Shown here in pieces: positions 27,107-36,163 of a DNA stretch of 64,000 nt (position 1 is the stretch's first letter; every line of letters starts with the position of its first letter). The position numbers were made by a program, and so were the translations under genes. Source of the DNA: Marivita sp. (lineage in GTDB: Bacteria > Pseudomonadota > Alphaproteobacteria > Rhodobacterales > Rhodobacteraceae); contig NZ_JAIPUT010000006.1 of the NCBI RefSeq assembly GCF_020055635.1, positions 1 through 64,000 of the forward strand, in the 5' to 3' direction. The notes beneath the pieces were generated by a model, which was not told the origin of the DNA, ran no database searches, and was given only the letters and a program-made list of their open reading frames with translations.

Positions 27107-27598
27107 ATGGATATCTCGGCCTTCTCGGCATTGGTCTTTCTGCCTTTCGTCGTTCCGATCTGCATCTATGTGGCTTTCTCGGACATGCGCGACATGCGCA
27201 TTCCGAACCACATGGTCATCCTGCTTTTCGTGGTGTTCGCGCTGGTCGGCCTGATCGCGCTCCCGTTCGATGTCTACGGCTGGCGCTACCTGCATATGGT
27301 CGTGGTGCTGATCGCGGGGATCGCGCTCAATGCCGGCGGTGTCATGGGCGCCGGTGATGCCAAGTTCGCAGCAGCCGCCGCACCCCTCGTCCATGTCGGC
27401 GATCTCCGACTTCTGGTCGCCCTGTTTGCCGCGAACCTGCTGGCCGCCTTCGTCACCCATCGCATTGGCAAGCACAGTCGCCTGAAAACCATCGCGCCGC
27501 ACTGGAAAAGTTGGACACATCCGAAATTTCCGATGGGCCTCGCCCTGGGCGGAACCCTCGCGATCTACCTTGGCCTCGGGGCCGTGTTCGGCCGGTGA
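27107..27598 (+). CDS. cpaA: Prepilin peptidase (CpaA/TadV, A24 family)
   Basis: An inner-membrane aspartic peptidase that removes Flp leaders. The 163-residue protein has about four to six helices and lacks the N-terminal methylase domain of PilD, as TadV proteins do. Catalytic aspartates are Asp26 (SDMRDMRIPNHMV) and Asp84 in the GxGD motif (VMGAGDAKFAAA). A GTG three bases upstream is possible, but the AAGGGG site is better spaced for ATG 27107. It would process both pilins at 17 kb. Confidence 0.94.
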   Translation: MDISAFSALVFLPFVVPICIYVAFSDMRDMRIPNHMVILLFVVFALVGLIALPFDVYGWRYLHMVVVLIAGIALNAGGVMGAGDAKFAAAAAPLVHVGDLRLLVALFAANLLAAFVTHRIGKHSRLKTIAPHWKSWTHPKFPMGLALGGTLAIYLGLGAVFGR

Positions 27599-27694
27599 GC
27601 CGCCAACAAGGGGTCCAGTCCTGGCCCTGCTGTTGCCACATTGCCCTGCCACGGTGACGCAATCAAATGCGGCTTAACCGATCCGGGGCTTTCG

Positions 27695-28999
27695 ATGAAC
27701 ATGCAACCCAGCGCCGTCATGGCGCCTCCTCCGCCCAAGCGCATGGAAGACATGCAGCTTCAGCCGGTGATGATGCGGGACATCATACTCAAGACGATCT
27801 TTCGCAAGAACATCTCGACCGCGATGGAAATCGCCACCGCGGTCTGCCTTCCGGTGCCGATCACGCAGGAAATGATCGACTACGCACGCGGTCAGCTCCT
27901 GCTCGAAGCGACCGGAACTCTGAATGCCAACAATGGCACCGAGATGGGCTACCAGCTGACCGATGCGGGCAAGGCGCGGGCGCTCGATGCGCTGGCACAA
28001 TCCGAATATTACGGTCCGATGCCGGTGCCTCTCGCGGTCTACTCGGAACAGATCAAGCGCCAGTCGATCCGCAACATCCATATCAGTCGCGACCAGTTGA
28101 CCGATGCGATGGGGCATCTGATCCTGCCCCCGGACCTTCTGGACAACCTCGGCCCTGCCGTGGGGGCCGGTCGTTCCATCCTGATGTACGGCCCGCCGGG
28201 CAACGGCAAGTCCTCGATCTCGAACGGCATCCGCGACGCGATGGGCGACAAGATCTATATCCCGCACGCGATCGAATATGCCGGTCAGGTGATCACCGTC
28301 TACGACCCCATCGTGCATAGCGCCGCGGAAACCGCCGCGAACAACATCGGCCTGCGCCTGACCAACCGGTTCGACACGCGCTACGTGCTGTGCGCCCGCC
28401 CCACGGTGATCACCGGCGGTGAACTGTCGCTCGACATGCTGGACCTTGTCTACAACCCGACCGCCCGTACCTACCAGGCGCCGCTGCAGCTCAAATCCAC
28501 CGGCGGAATCTTCATCGTCGACGACCTTGGCCGACAAGCCGAACCGCCCCAGAAGCTGGTCAACCGCTGGATCGTTCCGCTCGAGGAATCGCGCGACATC
28601 CTGGCCCTGCAATCGGGCGAAAAATTCGAAGTGCCCTTCGATACACTGGTGATCTTTTCGACCAACTTCCATCCGAATGAAATCTTCGACCAGGCCGCCC
28701 TGCGGCGGATTTTCTTCAAGATCAAGATCGACGGGCCGGATCAGCAGAACTTTCTCAAGATCTTCTCGATGGTGGCGAAAAAGAAAAAGATGCAACTGTG
28801 CGAGAGGTCGCTGATCCATCTTCTCAAGACCAAGTATCCGACAATCAAGAACGTCTACGCGAACTATCAACCGATCTTCCTGATCGACCAGATGATCGCG
28901 GTCTGCGACTTCGAAGGCTGGCCCTACAAGATGACACCCGAGCTGATCGACCGGGCCTGGGCGAACATGTTCGTGAAGGACGAAAAGATCGTGAAATGA
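27695..28999 (+). CDS. AAA-type ATPase at the end of the Tad locus
   Basis: A 434-residue cytoplasmic ATPase. The N-terminal 150 residues hold a winged-helix-like segment (MRDIILKTIFRKNISTAMEIATAVCLP...GYQLTDAGKARALD). The AAA core follows, with Walker A GPPGNGKS at 166-173, Walker B FIVDDLG near 275 and a sensor-like VIFSTNFHP. The C-terminal lid region contains AALRRIFFKIKIDGP. It lies 96 bases after cpaA and is often found at this place in Rhodobacterales tad loci, but no function is assigned there. The frame is open from 27641; ATG 27695 gives the most natural N-terminus, with a second ATG two codons on. Confidence 0.85.
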   Translation: MNMQPSAVMAPPPPKRMEDMQLQPVMMRDIILKTIFRKNISTAMEIATAVCLPVPITQEMIDYARGQLLLEATGTLNANNGTEMGYQLTDAGKARALDALAQSEYYGPMPVPLAVYSEQIKRQSIRNIHISRDQLTDAMGHLILPPDLLDNLGPAVGAGRSILMYGPPGNGKSSISNGIRDAMGDKIYIPHAIEYAGQVITVYDPIVHSAAETAANNIGLRLTNRFDTRYVLCARPTVITGGELSLDMLDLVYNPTARTYQAPLQLKSTGGIFIVDDLGRQAEPPQKLVNRWIVPLEESRDILALQSGEKFEVPFDTLVIFSTNFHPNEIFDQAALRRIFFKIKIDGPDQQNFLKIFSMVAKKKKMQLCERSLIHLLKTKYPTIKNVYANYQPIFLIDQMIAVCDFEGWPYKMTPELIDRAWANMFVKDEKIVK

Positions 29000-29134
29000 C
29001 CCGTCCCGGGCGTTTTCGGGCAATGGGAAACACCGGGCGCGAAAACCCGTCCGGCCGTTCCTGGAAACTGGTCAAAAATCGGCAGTTTTCCACTTGACGC
29101 CAAGCACGGTCGCCCGTAATCACCACGGCGTTCT

Positions 29135-29211
29135 GGCGGTGTAGCTCAGTTGGTTAGAGCAGCGGAATCATAATCCGCGTGTCCGGGGTTCAAGTCCCTG
29201 CACCGCCACCA
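29135..29211 (+). tRNA. tRNA-Met (CAT), elongator
   Basis: A 77-base tRNA with encoded CCA. The acceptor stem is GGCGGTG with CACCGCC, the D arm is GCTC-AGTTGGTTA-GAGC, and the anticodon stem GCGGA/TCCGC holds loop ATCATAA with anticodon CAT. The T loop is TTCAAGT. Position 1-72 is a normal G-C pair, so it is not the initiator tRNA. A tRNA-Ile2 with the same anticodon is possible in principle, but the stems look like elongator Met of alphaproteobacteria. Confidence 0.93.
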
Positions 29212-29351
29212 ACTATTCTCATGCAATTGGCTGATTCGGCTTTCACGGCATGTCGGTCTTGCTGGCGGGATATGTCACGCGGCGGCCCTCTCTGCCCTGC
29301 CAGTGCCGATCGCGGATACGAAAAGCGCCGAACACAGATGGTCGTGGACGA

Positions 29352-30545
29352 TCATATCTCGGCGTCGATCTGGGTCACGTGCCGGAAATATCCATAGGGT
29401 TCGAAAGAGGCCCCAAGCGCTCCGATCGCGATGCTGAGCGAGGCGGCGAGCGCCGACAGGCGGATGCGGATGGACGTGCTCTCTGCATGTGACGCGCCAG
29501 TCCAGGATGCGATGAGCGGATCGCCGAAAAGGCCAAAGGCAAGCAACCAGGCCACGGCGAAAACCGCGGCATAGGTCACGGCCATGCCGGTTCCGACGGC
29601 AATGACCGTTCCAGCATTGCTCATCGCCCGCTGTTCGCGCAGTGGCCCCTTCCGGGAAGCGATGAGGCGCTGGATCCTGATGAGGTAGACGCTGGTCGCC
29701 GCCACGGCGGCAAGCGACAGAGCCACGATGAACGCGAACGAAAGGTTGGCCGCCACCTCCCATGACTCCGCCGTCATGACAAGCACGACGAGCGCCGAGC
29801 CCGCTGCCGTCGTCAGGCGGCGCAGCCTGAGCGGAAAGCTCCAGGGTCGCATCCGCAGGATGGCGCTCGGAAGGGCGCTGCGGTTCTGCCAAAGCGAGCG
29901 CGCGTAAAAGCCGAGCCGGCCCTGTCGCGCATCTCCCATCTCCTCGACCCGAAGATCCGCGACCTCGCCCAACCGCTTCGAAAGCTCCGAGAGTTCCGCC
30001 GGCGCGAATCCGTCCATCCCGTCAAGGTCCTCTGGGTCATCGACCTGGCGCATCCATGTCGGCGAACTTCCGGGCATCAGCCCGTTCAGGCGCCCGAAAA
30101 GATGCATGGCGAATGCGTGCAGCCGCGACGCGAGAGGCGGCTGCGGGGAAAGAGACTCCTGAAGGAACGCCGTCGACACGAGCGCCGTGGCGAAGATGCC
30201 GGATGTGACACCCAATACGCGCGACCGAGTGCGCCCGCGAAGTTCGCGCGCCGTGACCACAAGCACAAAATCCCAGCCCCGCAGGTCTCGATCGGTCTCC
30301 GCCGCATCGAGAAGCCGCACCGGCTCGATCCGGCCACGGTCAGTTGCAGGCGAACGATCCAGCGTCTCGATCACCCAATCGAAGTCCTGCGTGACGGCGG
30401 CCAGTGATCGTTGCATTGCATCGGCGGCCTCTTTCGCCGCTTCACGCTCTGCGGAGGTCAGGTCGCCTTCAAGAAGCCAGCCGATCTCGACCTTGGGACG
30501 CACCTCCGCGTTCGCCGAAATCTGGTCGCGCTCTTGCTCTCGCAT
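29352..30545 (-). CDS. Membrane protein with degenerate metzincin-like domain, unknown function
   Basis: A 397-residue protein I cannot assign to a named family. Residues 15-160 form a soluble alpha/beta domain: a strand (VEIGWLL), a helix rich in Ala/Glu, then WDFVLVVTARELRGRTRSRVLGVTSGIFATALVSTAFL and a helix with HLFGRLNGL. The order recalls archaemetzincin-type peptidases, but the zinc motif has decayed (Ala144, Phe145, His148, Gly151, Asn154). Residues 245-380 hold four or five membrane helices. ATG 30545 has AAAGGG upstream. It lies 10 bases after a small membrane-protein gene, so the two form an operon facing the tRNA. Confidence 0.75.
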   Translation of the reverse strand: MREQERDQISANAEVRPKVEIGWLLEGDLTSAEREAAKEAADAMQRSLAAVTQDFDWVIETLDRSPATDRGRIEPVRLLDAAETDRDLRGWDFVLVVTARELRGRTRSRVLGVTSGIFATALVSTAFLQESLSPQPPLASRLHAFAMHLFGRLNGLMPGSSPTWMRQVDDPEDLDGMDGFAPAELSELSKRLGEVADLRVEEMGDARQGRLGFYARSLWQNRSALPSAILRMRPWSFPLRLRRLTTAAGSALVVLVMTAESWEVAANLSFAFIVALSLAAVAATSVYLIRIQRLIASRKGPLREQRAMSNAGTVIAVGTGMAVTYAAVFAVAWLLAFGLFGDPLIASWTGASHAESTSIRIRLSALAASLSIAIGALGASFEPYGYFRHVTQIDAEI

Positions 30546-30555
30546 GGTCGCCCTT

Positions 30556-30813
30556 TCAGATCCGCGCCACGAGATCCACCGCGAACCGCAGTGCGAGCGC
30601 GGCAGCGGATGCCGCGGCGGCCTTGGCCGCCTGACGATTGAGGATCGACGCACGGTTGAAGGCGGTCACGATCCGGTTGAGGTCGGCGTAATCGAGTTTC
30701 TCGAAACGAGACACCCGGCGCAACCTGCGATTTCCTGAAAGATACCAGAACCAAGCCGCCGCCGCGGCGGTGACGAGGCCGAGTCCGTCCAGGATCGTCG
30801 TCAGGAATGCCAT
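30556..30813 (-). CDS. Small membrane protein, partner of the 29.4 kb gene
   Basis: An 85-residue protein with an N-terminal membrane helix (FLTTILDGLGLVTAAAAAWFWYLSG), a basic charged middle (NRRLRRVSRFEKLDYADLNRIVTAFNRAS) and an Ala-rich C-terminal amphipathic or membrane helix. It is not recognised. The frame is open further upstream, but ATG 30813 is preceded by GGGGAAGGAG and gives a sensible hydrophobic N-terminus. It lies just upstream of, and is probably cotranscribed with, the degenerate metzincin-like membrane protein. Confidence 0.7.
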   Translation of the reverse strand: MAFLTTILDGLGLVTAAAAAWFWYLSGNRRLRRVSRFEKLDYADLNRIVTAFNRASILNRQAAKAAAASAAALALRFAVDLVARI

Positions 30814-30939
30814 CTCCTTCCCCTTGGATGTCGGTGCCGGAACCAGCCAGAGAAAGATGGCTGCTCCGGGGTCCAATGCTTTGCGGCGCGGGCCGGTTCC
30901 TGTTTTCAAGTCGCACGGATTTCGGTTGTGATCGCGTCT

Positions 30940-33900
30940 TCAAGCGCGTGATGCGACACCCTCGGCGGGCTCCTTTTCGGCCTCCTGATCCCATTGCATC
31001 AGGTCATACAGAACAGGCGTCAGGAACAGCGTCAGGATGGACGCCGCCATGAAGCCCCCGATGATGACAAGGCCAATGGACGTCCGGCTTTCCGCACCCG
31101 CCCCGCTGGACAGCACGAGCGGCACGGCACCGAGCACCGTGGAAAGCACGGTCATCAGAATCGGGCGCAATCGGACTGTTGCGGCTTCGATGACGGCCTC
31201 TCGCACGGCGTAGCCGTCCACGCGCAACTGGTTGGCAAATTCGACGATCAGGATGCCGTTCTTGGCCATCAGCCCGATCAGCATCACCATGCCGACCTGG
31301 GTATAGATGTTCACCGCCTCGCCCAGAATGAACAGCGTGAGCAACGCACCGGCCACCGCCAGAGGCACCGACAGCAGGATCACGACCGGCTGAATGAAGC
31401 TTTCGAATTGCGCGGCGAGCACCAGAAACACCACCAGCAAGGCCAAGGCAAAAGTGATGACGATCCCGCCTGACGTTTCCTGGAAACTCTCGGCCTGCCC
31501 CGAATAGAAGATCTGCATCTGCGGCGGCAGATCGTCTGCGATCTGTTCGACCGTGGCGATGGCTGACCCGAGATCGACGCCATCGGCCAGCGAGGCGGAA
31601 ATCTCGACCGAGGGCTGGCGGTTGAACCGGTTGAACGCCGCCACCGAGGCGCGGCGCTCCAGCGTGACAAGGCCGTCCAGCGGCACGAGCTCACCATTGG
31701 CCGCGCGCACGTTGATCCCGCGCAGGTCATCGGCGGCCGCGCGGCGGTCATCCGGGGCTTGCAGGATCACCGGATATTGCCGGTCCTGCGAAATGAACTC
31801 GGTCACCTCGGCGGATGCGAAGAAGGTGCGCACGGCATCGGAAATCGCCCGGGCCTCCACGCCGATCTCACGGGCCAAAGCACGGTTGACGTTGATGTCA
31901 TAGCCCGGTGTGTTCACGTCATAGGCGCGGCGGACGCCGACGATGTCGGAGGAGTCGCGCAAGGCTTGCTCCATCTGTGCGGAATAGTCTGCCGCCTGCT
32001 CGAAACTCGGAGCGGTCACGATCACCTCGAGCCCCGACCCGCCGCCGGCATCCAGACCGGAGGGCGCAAAACTGCGCACATTCGCCAAGGTGATTTCCGC
32101 GAATTGCGGGCGCAGTTCCGACAGAACGTCGCGCGGGCCCATCTCGCGTTCGCCCCAAAGCGCCATCGTCGCCACGAGGAACGCGCGCCCCGTTTCGCCG
32201 TATTGGCCGACAATGCTGATGACGTCCTCGACCGTGCCGTCTTCGCGGTAGGGCGCGATCAGGTCCTCGACCTCTTGCACGGCGGCATCCGTCAATCCTA
32301 GGGCGGAGCCCGCGGGCGCTTGAACGGAGACGAAGAAGATACCGCGATCCTCGCTCGGGGTCAGCTGTGACGGGAGTTGCTGGTACAGCGTCCACGACAT
32401 GCCGGAAATGGCTGCGGCAATGGCAAGGACGACCAATGGCATGCCGATGGCGCGTGTCAGAACCCGTCGATATCCGCGCGCCATGCTGTCCGTGGCCGAC
32501 TTGACGGCCTTGGAAAAGCGGCTTGTGTTCATGCCTTTTTTCAGAACCCGGCTGGCAATCACCGGACACAGCGAGAGCGCGACAAAGGTCGACAGGGCGA
32601 CGGCAATGGCCAGCGTGATGCCGAATTCCTGAAACAGCTTGCCGATCTCGCCTTGCAGAAACGACAACGGCACGAAGACCGAGATCAGCACAGCCGAAGT
32701 GGACACGACGGCAAAGAACACCTGATTGGCCCCGGTGCGTGCGGCCTCTGTCGGGTCGTCGCCTTCCTCGACCCGGCGTTCGATATTTTCGAGCACAACG
32801 ATGGCGTCATCGACGACCAGTCCGATGGCAAGGATCAGCGCAAAGAGGGTCAGGATGTTGATCGAAAAGCCGACAAGGGCAATCCCCGCACAGGCGCCCA
32901 CCAAGGCAATCGGGATCGTGATGGCGGGCACGATGGTGGCGCGCAGTGATGTCAGAAACAGGAAGATCACCGAGACGACAACAGCGACCGAAATCGCCAA
33001 GGTTATCAGAACCTGCCGGATCGAATTGCGAATGAAGTCGGCATCGTCGGATGTGATCTGCAAGGTCGTGCCACCGGGCAGGTCTGACTGGATATCCTCG
33101 ACCTCGGCCTGAACGGCAGAGGAGATCGTCAGGGTGTTGGCCGAGGATTGGCGCAATACGCCGATGCCGATGGCCGTGTCTCCGTTCGAACGAAACAGGC
33201 TGTCGTCATTTTCCGTGCCGATCTCGATGCGGGCCACGTCGCCAAGCGTGATCTGACCGGACTCCGTGTTCGTCACGATCAGGTCCTGAAAGCTTTCGAC
33301 GCTGGACAGCCGCGTTTCGGTGCGCAGCAGGTAGGTGCGCGAACTGCTTTCGATCTGGCCCGCCGGCAATTCGAGGTTGTTGCCGCGCAGGGCATCCGCG
33401 ATCTCGATCGTGGTGACACCACGTGCGGCCATCGCAGCGGGATCGAGCCACACGCGCATCGCGTAGGGGCGATCCCCGTAGATTTGTGCGGCGGCCACGC
33501 CGGTCAGCGTTTCCAGCCGGTCGGTCACGAAGCGGTCGGCGTAGTCGGTCAGTTCCGGCGCCGACATGTTGGCCGACGTCATCGTCATCCAGATGATCGG
33601 ATCGCCCTGGCTGTCGTTCTTTTCCACCTGCGGCTCGTCCGCTTCCTCGGGCAGGTCACCCGAGACGGCTTGAACCGCGGCGCGCACGTCGGACGCGGCC
33701 TGATCCACGTCGCGACCCTGGCGAAAGGTGATGACGGTACGCAGCCCGCCCAGTTCGGATTCGGTTGAGATGCGGTCGATCCCCGCAACGGTCGAGATCG
33801 CGCCCTCGATCACCGTCGCAAGTTCGCTGTCGACCACGCCGGGACCCGCGCCGACATACCCGACGCTGACGGTAACCTGCGCCGTGGAGGTGTCCGGCAA

Positions 33901-34008
33901 TTCGCGCACGGGCATCCGCGTCAGACCCGCGATTCCCAGAACCACGATCAGGATGGACATCACCGTGGCAAAGACGGGGCGGCGGATGCAAAGATCGGGA
34001 AGGGTCAT
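30940..34008 (-). CDS. RND efflux pump inner-membrane transporter (HAE1 type)
   Basis: A proton-driven trimeric pump of the AcrB/MexB class. The 1022-residue protein starts MTLPDLCIRRPVFATVMSILIVVLGIAGL, the usual first helix. RND motifs are visible: LALILAIGLVVDDAIVVLENIERR in the fourth helix region with the proton-relay aspartates, the two large periplasmic loops, and VGMVMLIGLMAKNGILIVEFANQLR in the second half. The length fits the family. Its ATG overlaps the adaptor stop as ATGA. No outer-membrane factor gene is present, so a TolC from elsewhere is needed. Substrates cannot be predicted. Confidence 0.95.
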   Translation of the reverse strand: MTLPDLCIRRPVFATVMSILIVVLGIAGLTRMPVRELPDTSTAQVTVSVGYVGAGPGVVDSELATVIEGAISTVAGIDRISTESELGGLRTVITFRQGRDVDQAASDVRAAVQAVSGDLPEEADEPQVEKNDSQGDPIIWMTMTSANMSAPELTDYADRFVTDRLETLTGVAAAQIYGDRPYAMRVWLDPAAMAARGVTTIEIADALRGNNLELPAGQIESSSRTYLLRTETRLSSVESFQDLIVTNTESGQITLGDVARIEIGTENDDSLFRSNGDTAIGIGVLRQSSANTLTISSAVQAEVEDIQSDLPGGTTLQITSDDADFIRNSIRQVLITLAISVAVVVSVIFLFLTSLRATIVPAITIPIALVGACAGIALVGFSINILTLFALILAIGLVVDDAIVVLENIERRVEEGDDPTEAARTGANQVFFAVVSTSAVLISVFVPLSFLQGEIGKLFQEFGITLAIAVALSTFVALSLCPVIASRVLKKGMNTSRFSKAVKSATDSMARGYRRVLTRAIGMPLVVLAIAAAISGMSWTLYQQLPSQLTPSEDRGIFFVSVQAPAGSALGLTDAAVQEVEDLIAPYREDGTVEDVISIVGQYGETGRAFLVATMALWGEREMGPRDVLSELRPQFAEITLANVRSFAPSGLDAGGGSGLEVIVTAPSFEQAADYSAQMEQALRDSSDIVGVRRAYDVNTPGYDINVNRALAREIGVEARAISDAVRTFFASAEVTEFISQDRQYPVILQAPDDRRAAADDLRGINVRAANGELVPLDGLVTLERRASVAAFNRFNRQPSVEISASLADGVDLGSAIATVEQIADDLPPQMQIFYSGQAESFQETSGGIVITFALALLVVFLVLAAQFESFIQPVVILLSVPLAVAGALLTLFILGEAVNIYTQVGMVMLIGLMAKNGILIVEFANQLRVDGYAVREAVIEAATVRLRPILMTVLSTVLGAVPLVLSSGAGAESRTSIGLVIIGGFMAASILTLFLTPVLYDLMQWDQEAEKEPAEGVASRA

Positions 34009-35090
34009 TCCAGACCGTCCCGGGCGAAGTCTTCGTCGATGTCGACGGGCGCGCCATCGGAGAGCTGATCCCACCCCGCGACGACAACACGGGACTCCGT
34101 GTCCAGACCCGCACGGATTTCGGTCAACGCACCCAGCGACGCCCCGACCTCGATCGCGGTGCGCGACGCGGTGCCGTCGGTGACCGTGTAGACATAAGTG
34201 GTCAGCCCCTCGCTGATGATCGCATCATCGGGAATGGCCAGGCCTTCGGATGAGCCCAGCACCAGCCGGGAATTGGCGAACATGCCGCCGACGAGCCTGC
34301 CATCGGAATTGTCGACTTCGGCGCGGACCTCAAAGCTGCGGGTGCCCAGATCGATCTGGGGCGCGCGCAGGGTCACGTGCCCCTCAAAGGTTTCGTCCGG
34401 ATAGGCGGGCGTGGTGATCTCGAGGGTCTGGCCCGGCGTCACACGGTCGAAATACCTCTCGGGCAGGGCAACCGAAACCTCGACCACGGAAAGATCGGAT
34501 AACCGGGTCACGCTTTCACTGCCGGTCAGAAAGGCGCCGGTTTCGGTGTCGATCACACCCAGGGTTCCGCCGAAAGGCGCTGTCACCGTGCGGTCCTCAA
34601 GTGTGGATCGCGCACTCATCATTGCCGCTTCGGCCCGCAGGAAGGCTGCACGCGCTTCCTCGAGACGGGCTTCGGCGGCGGCATTGGTGTCTTCAAGACG
34701 CTGGAACCGGCGATACTCCTGCTCTGCTGCGCTCAGGGTTGCCTCGGCCTCCGCGACGTCGGCACGCGCAGCACGATCGTCCAACTGGATCAAAAGATCC
34801 CCTTCGGATACGCGCTGCCCGGACGACACCGGCACCTCGGTCACGCGGCCGTCGACATTGGGAACGATCTGCACGACGCGGGCCGGACGCAGCGTACCGA
34901 CCGCCGAAACGTCGTCTTCGATCGTCCGCATGTCGGGCGTTGCAACCCCGACCCGTATGGGTTGCCGTGTATCGTCCTGTCCCGAGGACCCGTCGTCCCC
35001 TGAGACAAGTGCCTCGGTCGCAAGCACGCCACCTGCAATGAAGGCCGCGACGACGCAAACGCGGACAACGATTTTCAAGAGCCCTTCCAC
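34005..35090 (-). CDS. RND efflux periplasmic adaptor subunit (GTG start)
   Basis: A membrane-fusion protein linking the RND pump to an outer-membrane channel. The 361-residue protein has an N-terminal helix (LLKIVVRVCVVAAFIAGGVLA), a lipoyl-like half (RVVQIVPNVDGRVTEVPVSSGQRVSEGDLLIQLDD), a coiled-coil hairpin (ADVAEAEATLSAAEQEYRRFQRLEDTNAAAEARLEEA) and the beta-barrel domain (VTAPFGGTLGVIDTETGAFLTGSESVTRL). The start is GTG with AAAGGTGG directly upstream. It is the first gene of a two-gene operon. No regulator gene is adjacent. Confidence 0.94.
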   Translation of the reverse strand: MEGLLKIVVRVCVVAAFIAGGVLATEALVSGDDGSSGQDDTRQPIRVGVATPDMRTIEDDVSAVGTLRPARVVQIVPNVDGRVTEVPVSSGQRVSEGDLLIQLDDRAARADVAEAEATLSAAEQEYRRFQRLEDTNAAAEARLEEARAAFLRAEAAMMSARSTLEDRTVTAPFGGTLGVIDTETGAFLTGSESVTRLSDLSVVEVSVALPERYFDRVTPGQTLEITTPAYPDETFEGHVTLRAPQIDLGTRSFEVRAEVDNSDGRLVGGMFANSRLVLGSSEGLAIPDDAIISEGLTTYVYTVTDGTASRTAIEVGASLGALTEIRAGLDTESRVVVAGWDQLSDGAPVDIDEDFARDGLE

Positions 35091-35538
35091 AGTCCACCTT
35101 TCGAAATTTGTGATGCTGGACGTAGGGCATCGAGGTCCCGATCAACGTCACTGACATTCCAACTCACAATTTTCATGCAGCTTGCGTGGATCAACCCTCT
35201 GTATTTGAACAAATTTTTCTACCGCGACCTGAAGCCTCGGCTTTCCATCAGAAAGAATTGATGCATCCAAAAGCGCGGCGACAGCGTTAATTAAGATCTG
35301 GGTCCATCAAAGTTGGCGCATTTGCCTGTCCACCTATGACCAATCTCCCCCTGACCGGAAATTTCGAGAGCGCAGTATGGAGGTCGGCCAACACAGCCGG
35401 ATGCAACGGTCCAATCGACACGGCAACCATGCAACCGGCAATCGCGGTCTGGATTGAAACGGACAGATTGGCTTGTCCTGTGCTATGCAGGCTGTGTGAC
35501 CAAGTCGACCCAATGGAAACGGCGCTGCACAATTGCGC
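35091..35538. promoter_or_regulatory. Divergent intergenic region, efflux operon / usp
   Basis: A 448-base gap between the adaptor gene (minus) and the universal stress gene (plus). The part from 35155 to 35290 is AT-rich relative to its surroundings and probably contains the promoters. I found no clear palindrome, FNR box or terminator. Small open frames here have no ribosome sites or recognisable products. Confidence 0.35.
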
Positions 35539-35976
35539 ATGGACGAGGAAACAGCACCCACGATGCCTGACACGACATATCTGATCCTCTGCCCGGTAAA
35601 TCTGCGACATGTCAAACTGGAGCAACGTGCATACCAAGAAGCCGCTGCGATGGCGAAACGACGCAACGCAAAGCTCCTTGTCGCAACGGTTGCACCAGAG
35701 ATGGAGCGAAATCTGAACATACGAGACTCAGAAGCGTATTGGGCCGACCAACTGAACAAGTTTGTGTCGGAGAACCCGGCAGCCGGCGTCGAAGTGGAAA
35801 CGGTTGTGCGCAAGGGGGCGGTGCATCGTCAGATCGTCAAGCTGGCAGACGAGCGCAAGGTCGACCTGATCGTGATGGAAGCGGCCAACCCGAAAATCTC
35901 GGACTACCTGCTGGGAACCACGGCAAGCCATGTGGTGACCCACGCCGAATGCTCGGTCTATATCGTGCGCGGATAA
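35539..35976 (+). CDS. Universal stress protein (single domain)
   Basis: A 145-residue UspA-family protein. It has the first beta strand (YLILCPVNLRHV), the central RKGAVHRQIVKLADERKVDLIVMEAAN and a C-terminal LLGTTASHVVTHAECSVYIVRG. The last segment corresponds to the G-2x-G-9x-G(S/T) nucleotide loop but is degenerate here, so ATP binding is uncertain. Three in-frame starts exist (TTG 35533, ATG 35539, ATG 35563); none has a strong ribosome site, and the last would also give a full domain. It is the first gene of the stress/ion region. Confidence 0.85.
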   Translation: MDEETAPTMPDTTYLILCPVNLRHVKLEQRAYQEAAAMAKRRNAKLLVATVAPEMERNLNIRDSEAYWADQLNKFVSENPAAGVEVETVVRKGAVHRQIVKLADERKVDLIVMEAANPKISDYLLGTTASHVVTHAECSVYIVRG

Positions 35977-36163
35977 CGGGTTGGTCCGGCGACAGGACCA
36001 TTCTCTACCGATGCCATTGCTTTGCGCCCGACAGGGGTCATCGAGATATTTGGTCCCGTTCCAATCCGCCCGTATCGCGCGTCGCAGCCGAAGACGCTTG
36101 AATCTCTCCCTGCTGTAGCTTGTATGGTGTCACAGGGCTACGACGTCGAAATGGAGAGACCCG

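Noticed and set aside
29135-29211. Possible attachment site at the tRNA gene
   Set aside because: I noticed no repeat of the tRNA 3' end in the window, and no integrase or phage gene is nearby.
35177-35196. FNR-like half-site (GGATCAA) upstream of the efflux and usp genes
   Set aside because: Only one half matches the consensus; the other half (CTTGC) does not.
35336-35584. Small plus-strand frame in the efflux/usp intergenic region
   Set aside because: No ribosome site and it overlaps the usp start; product not protein-like.
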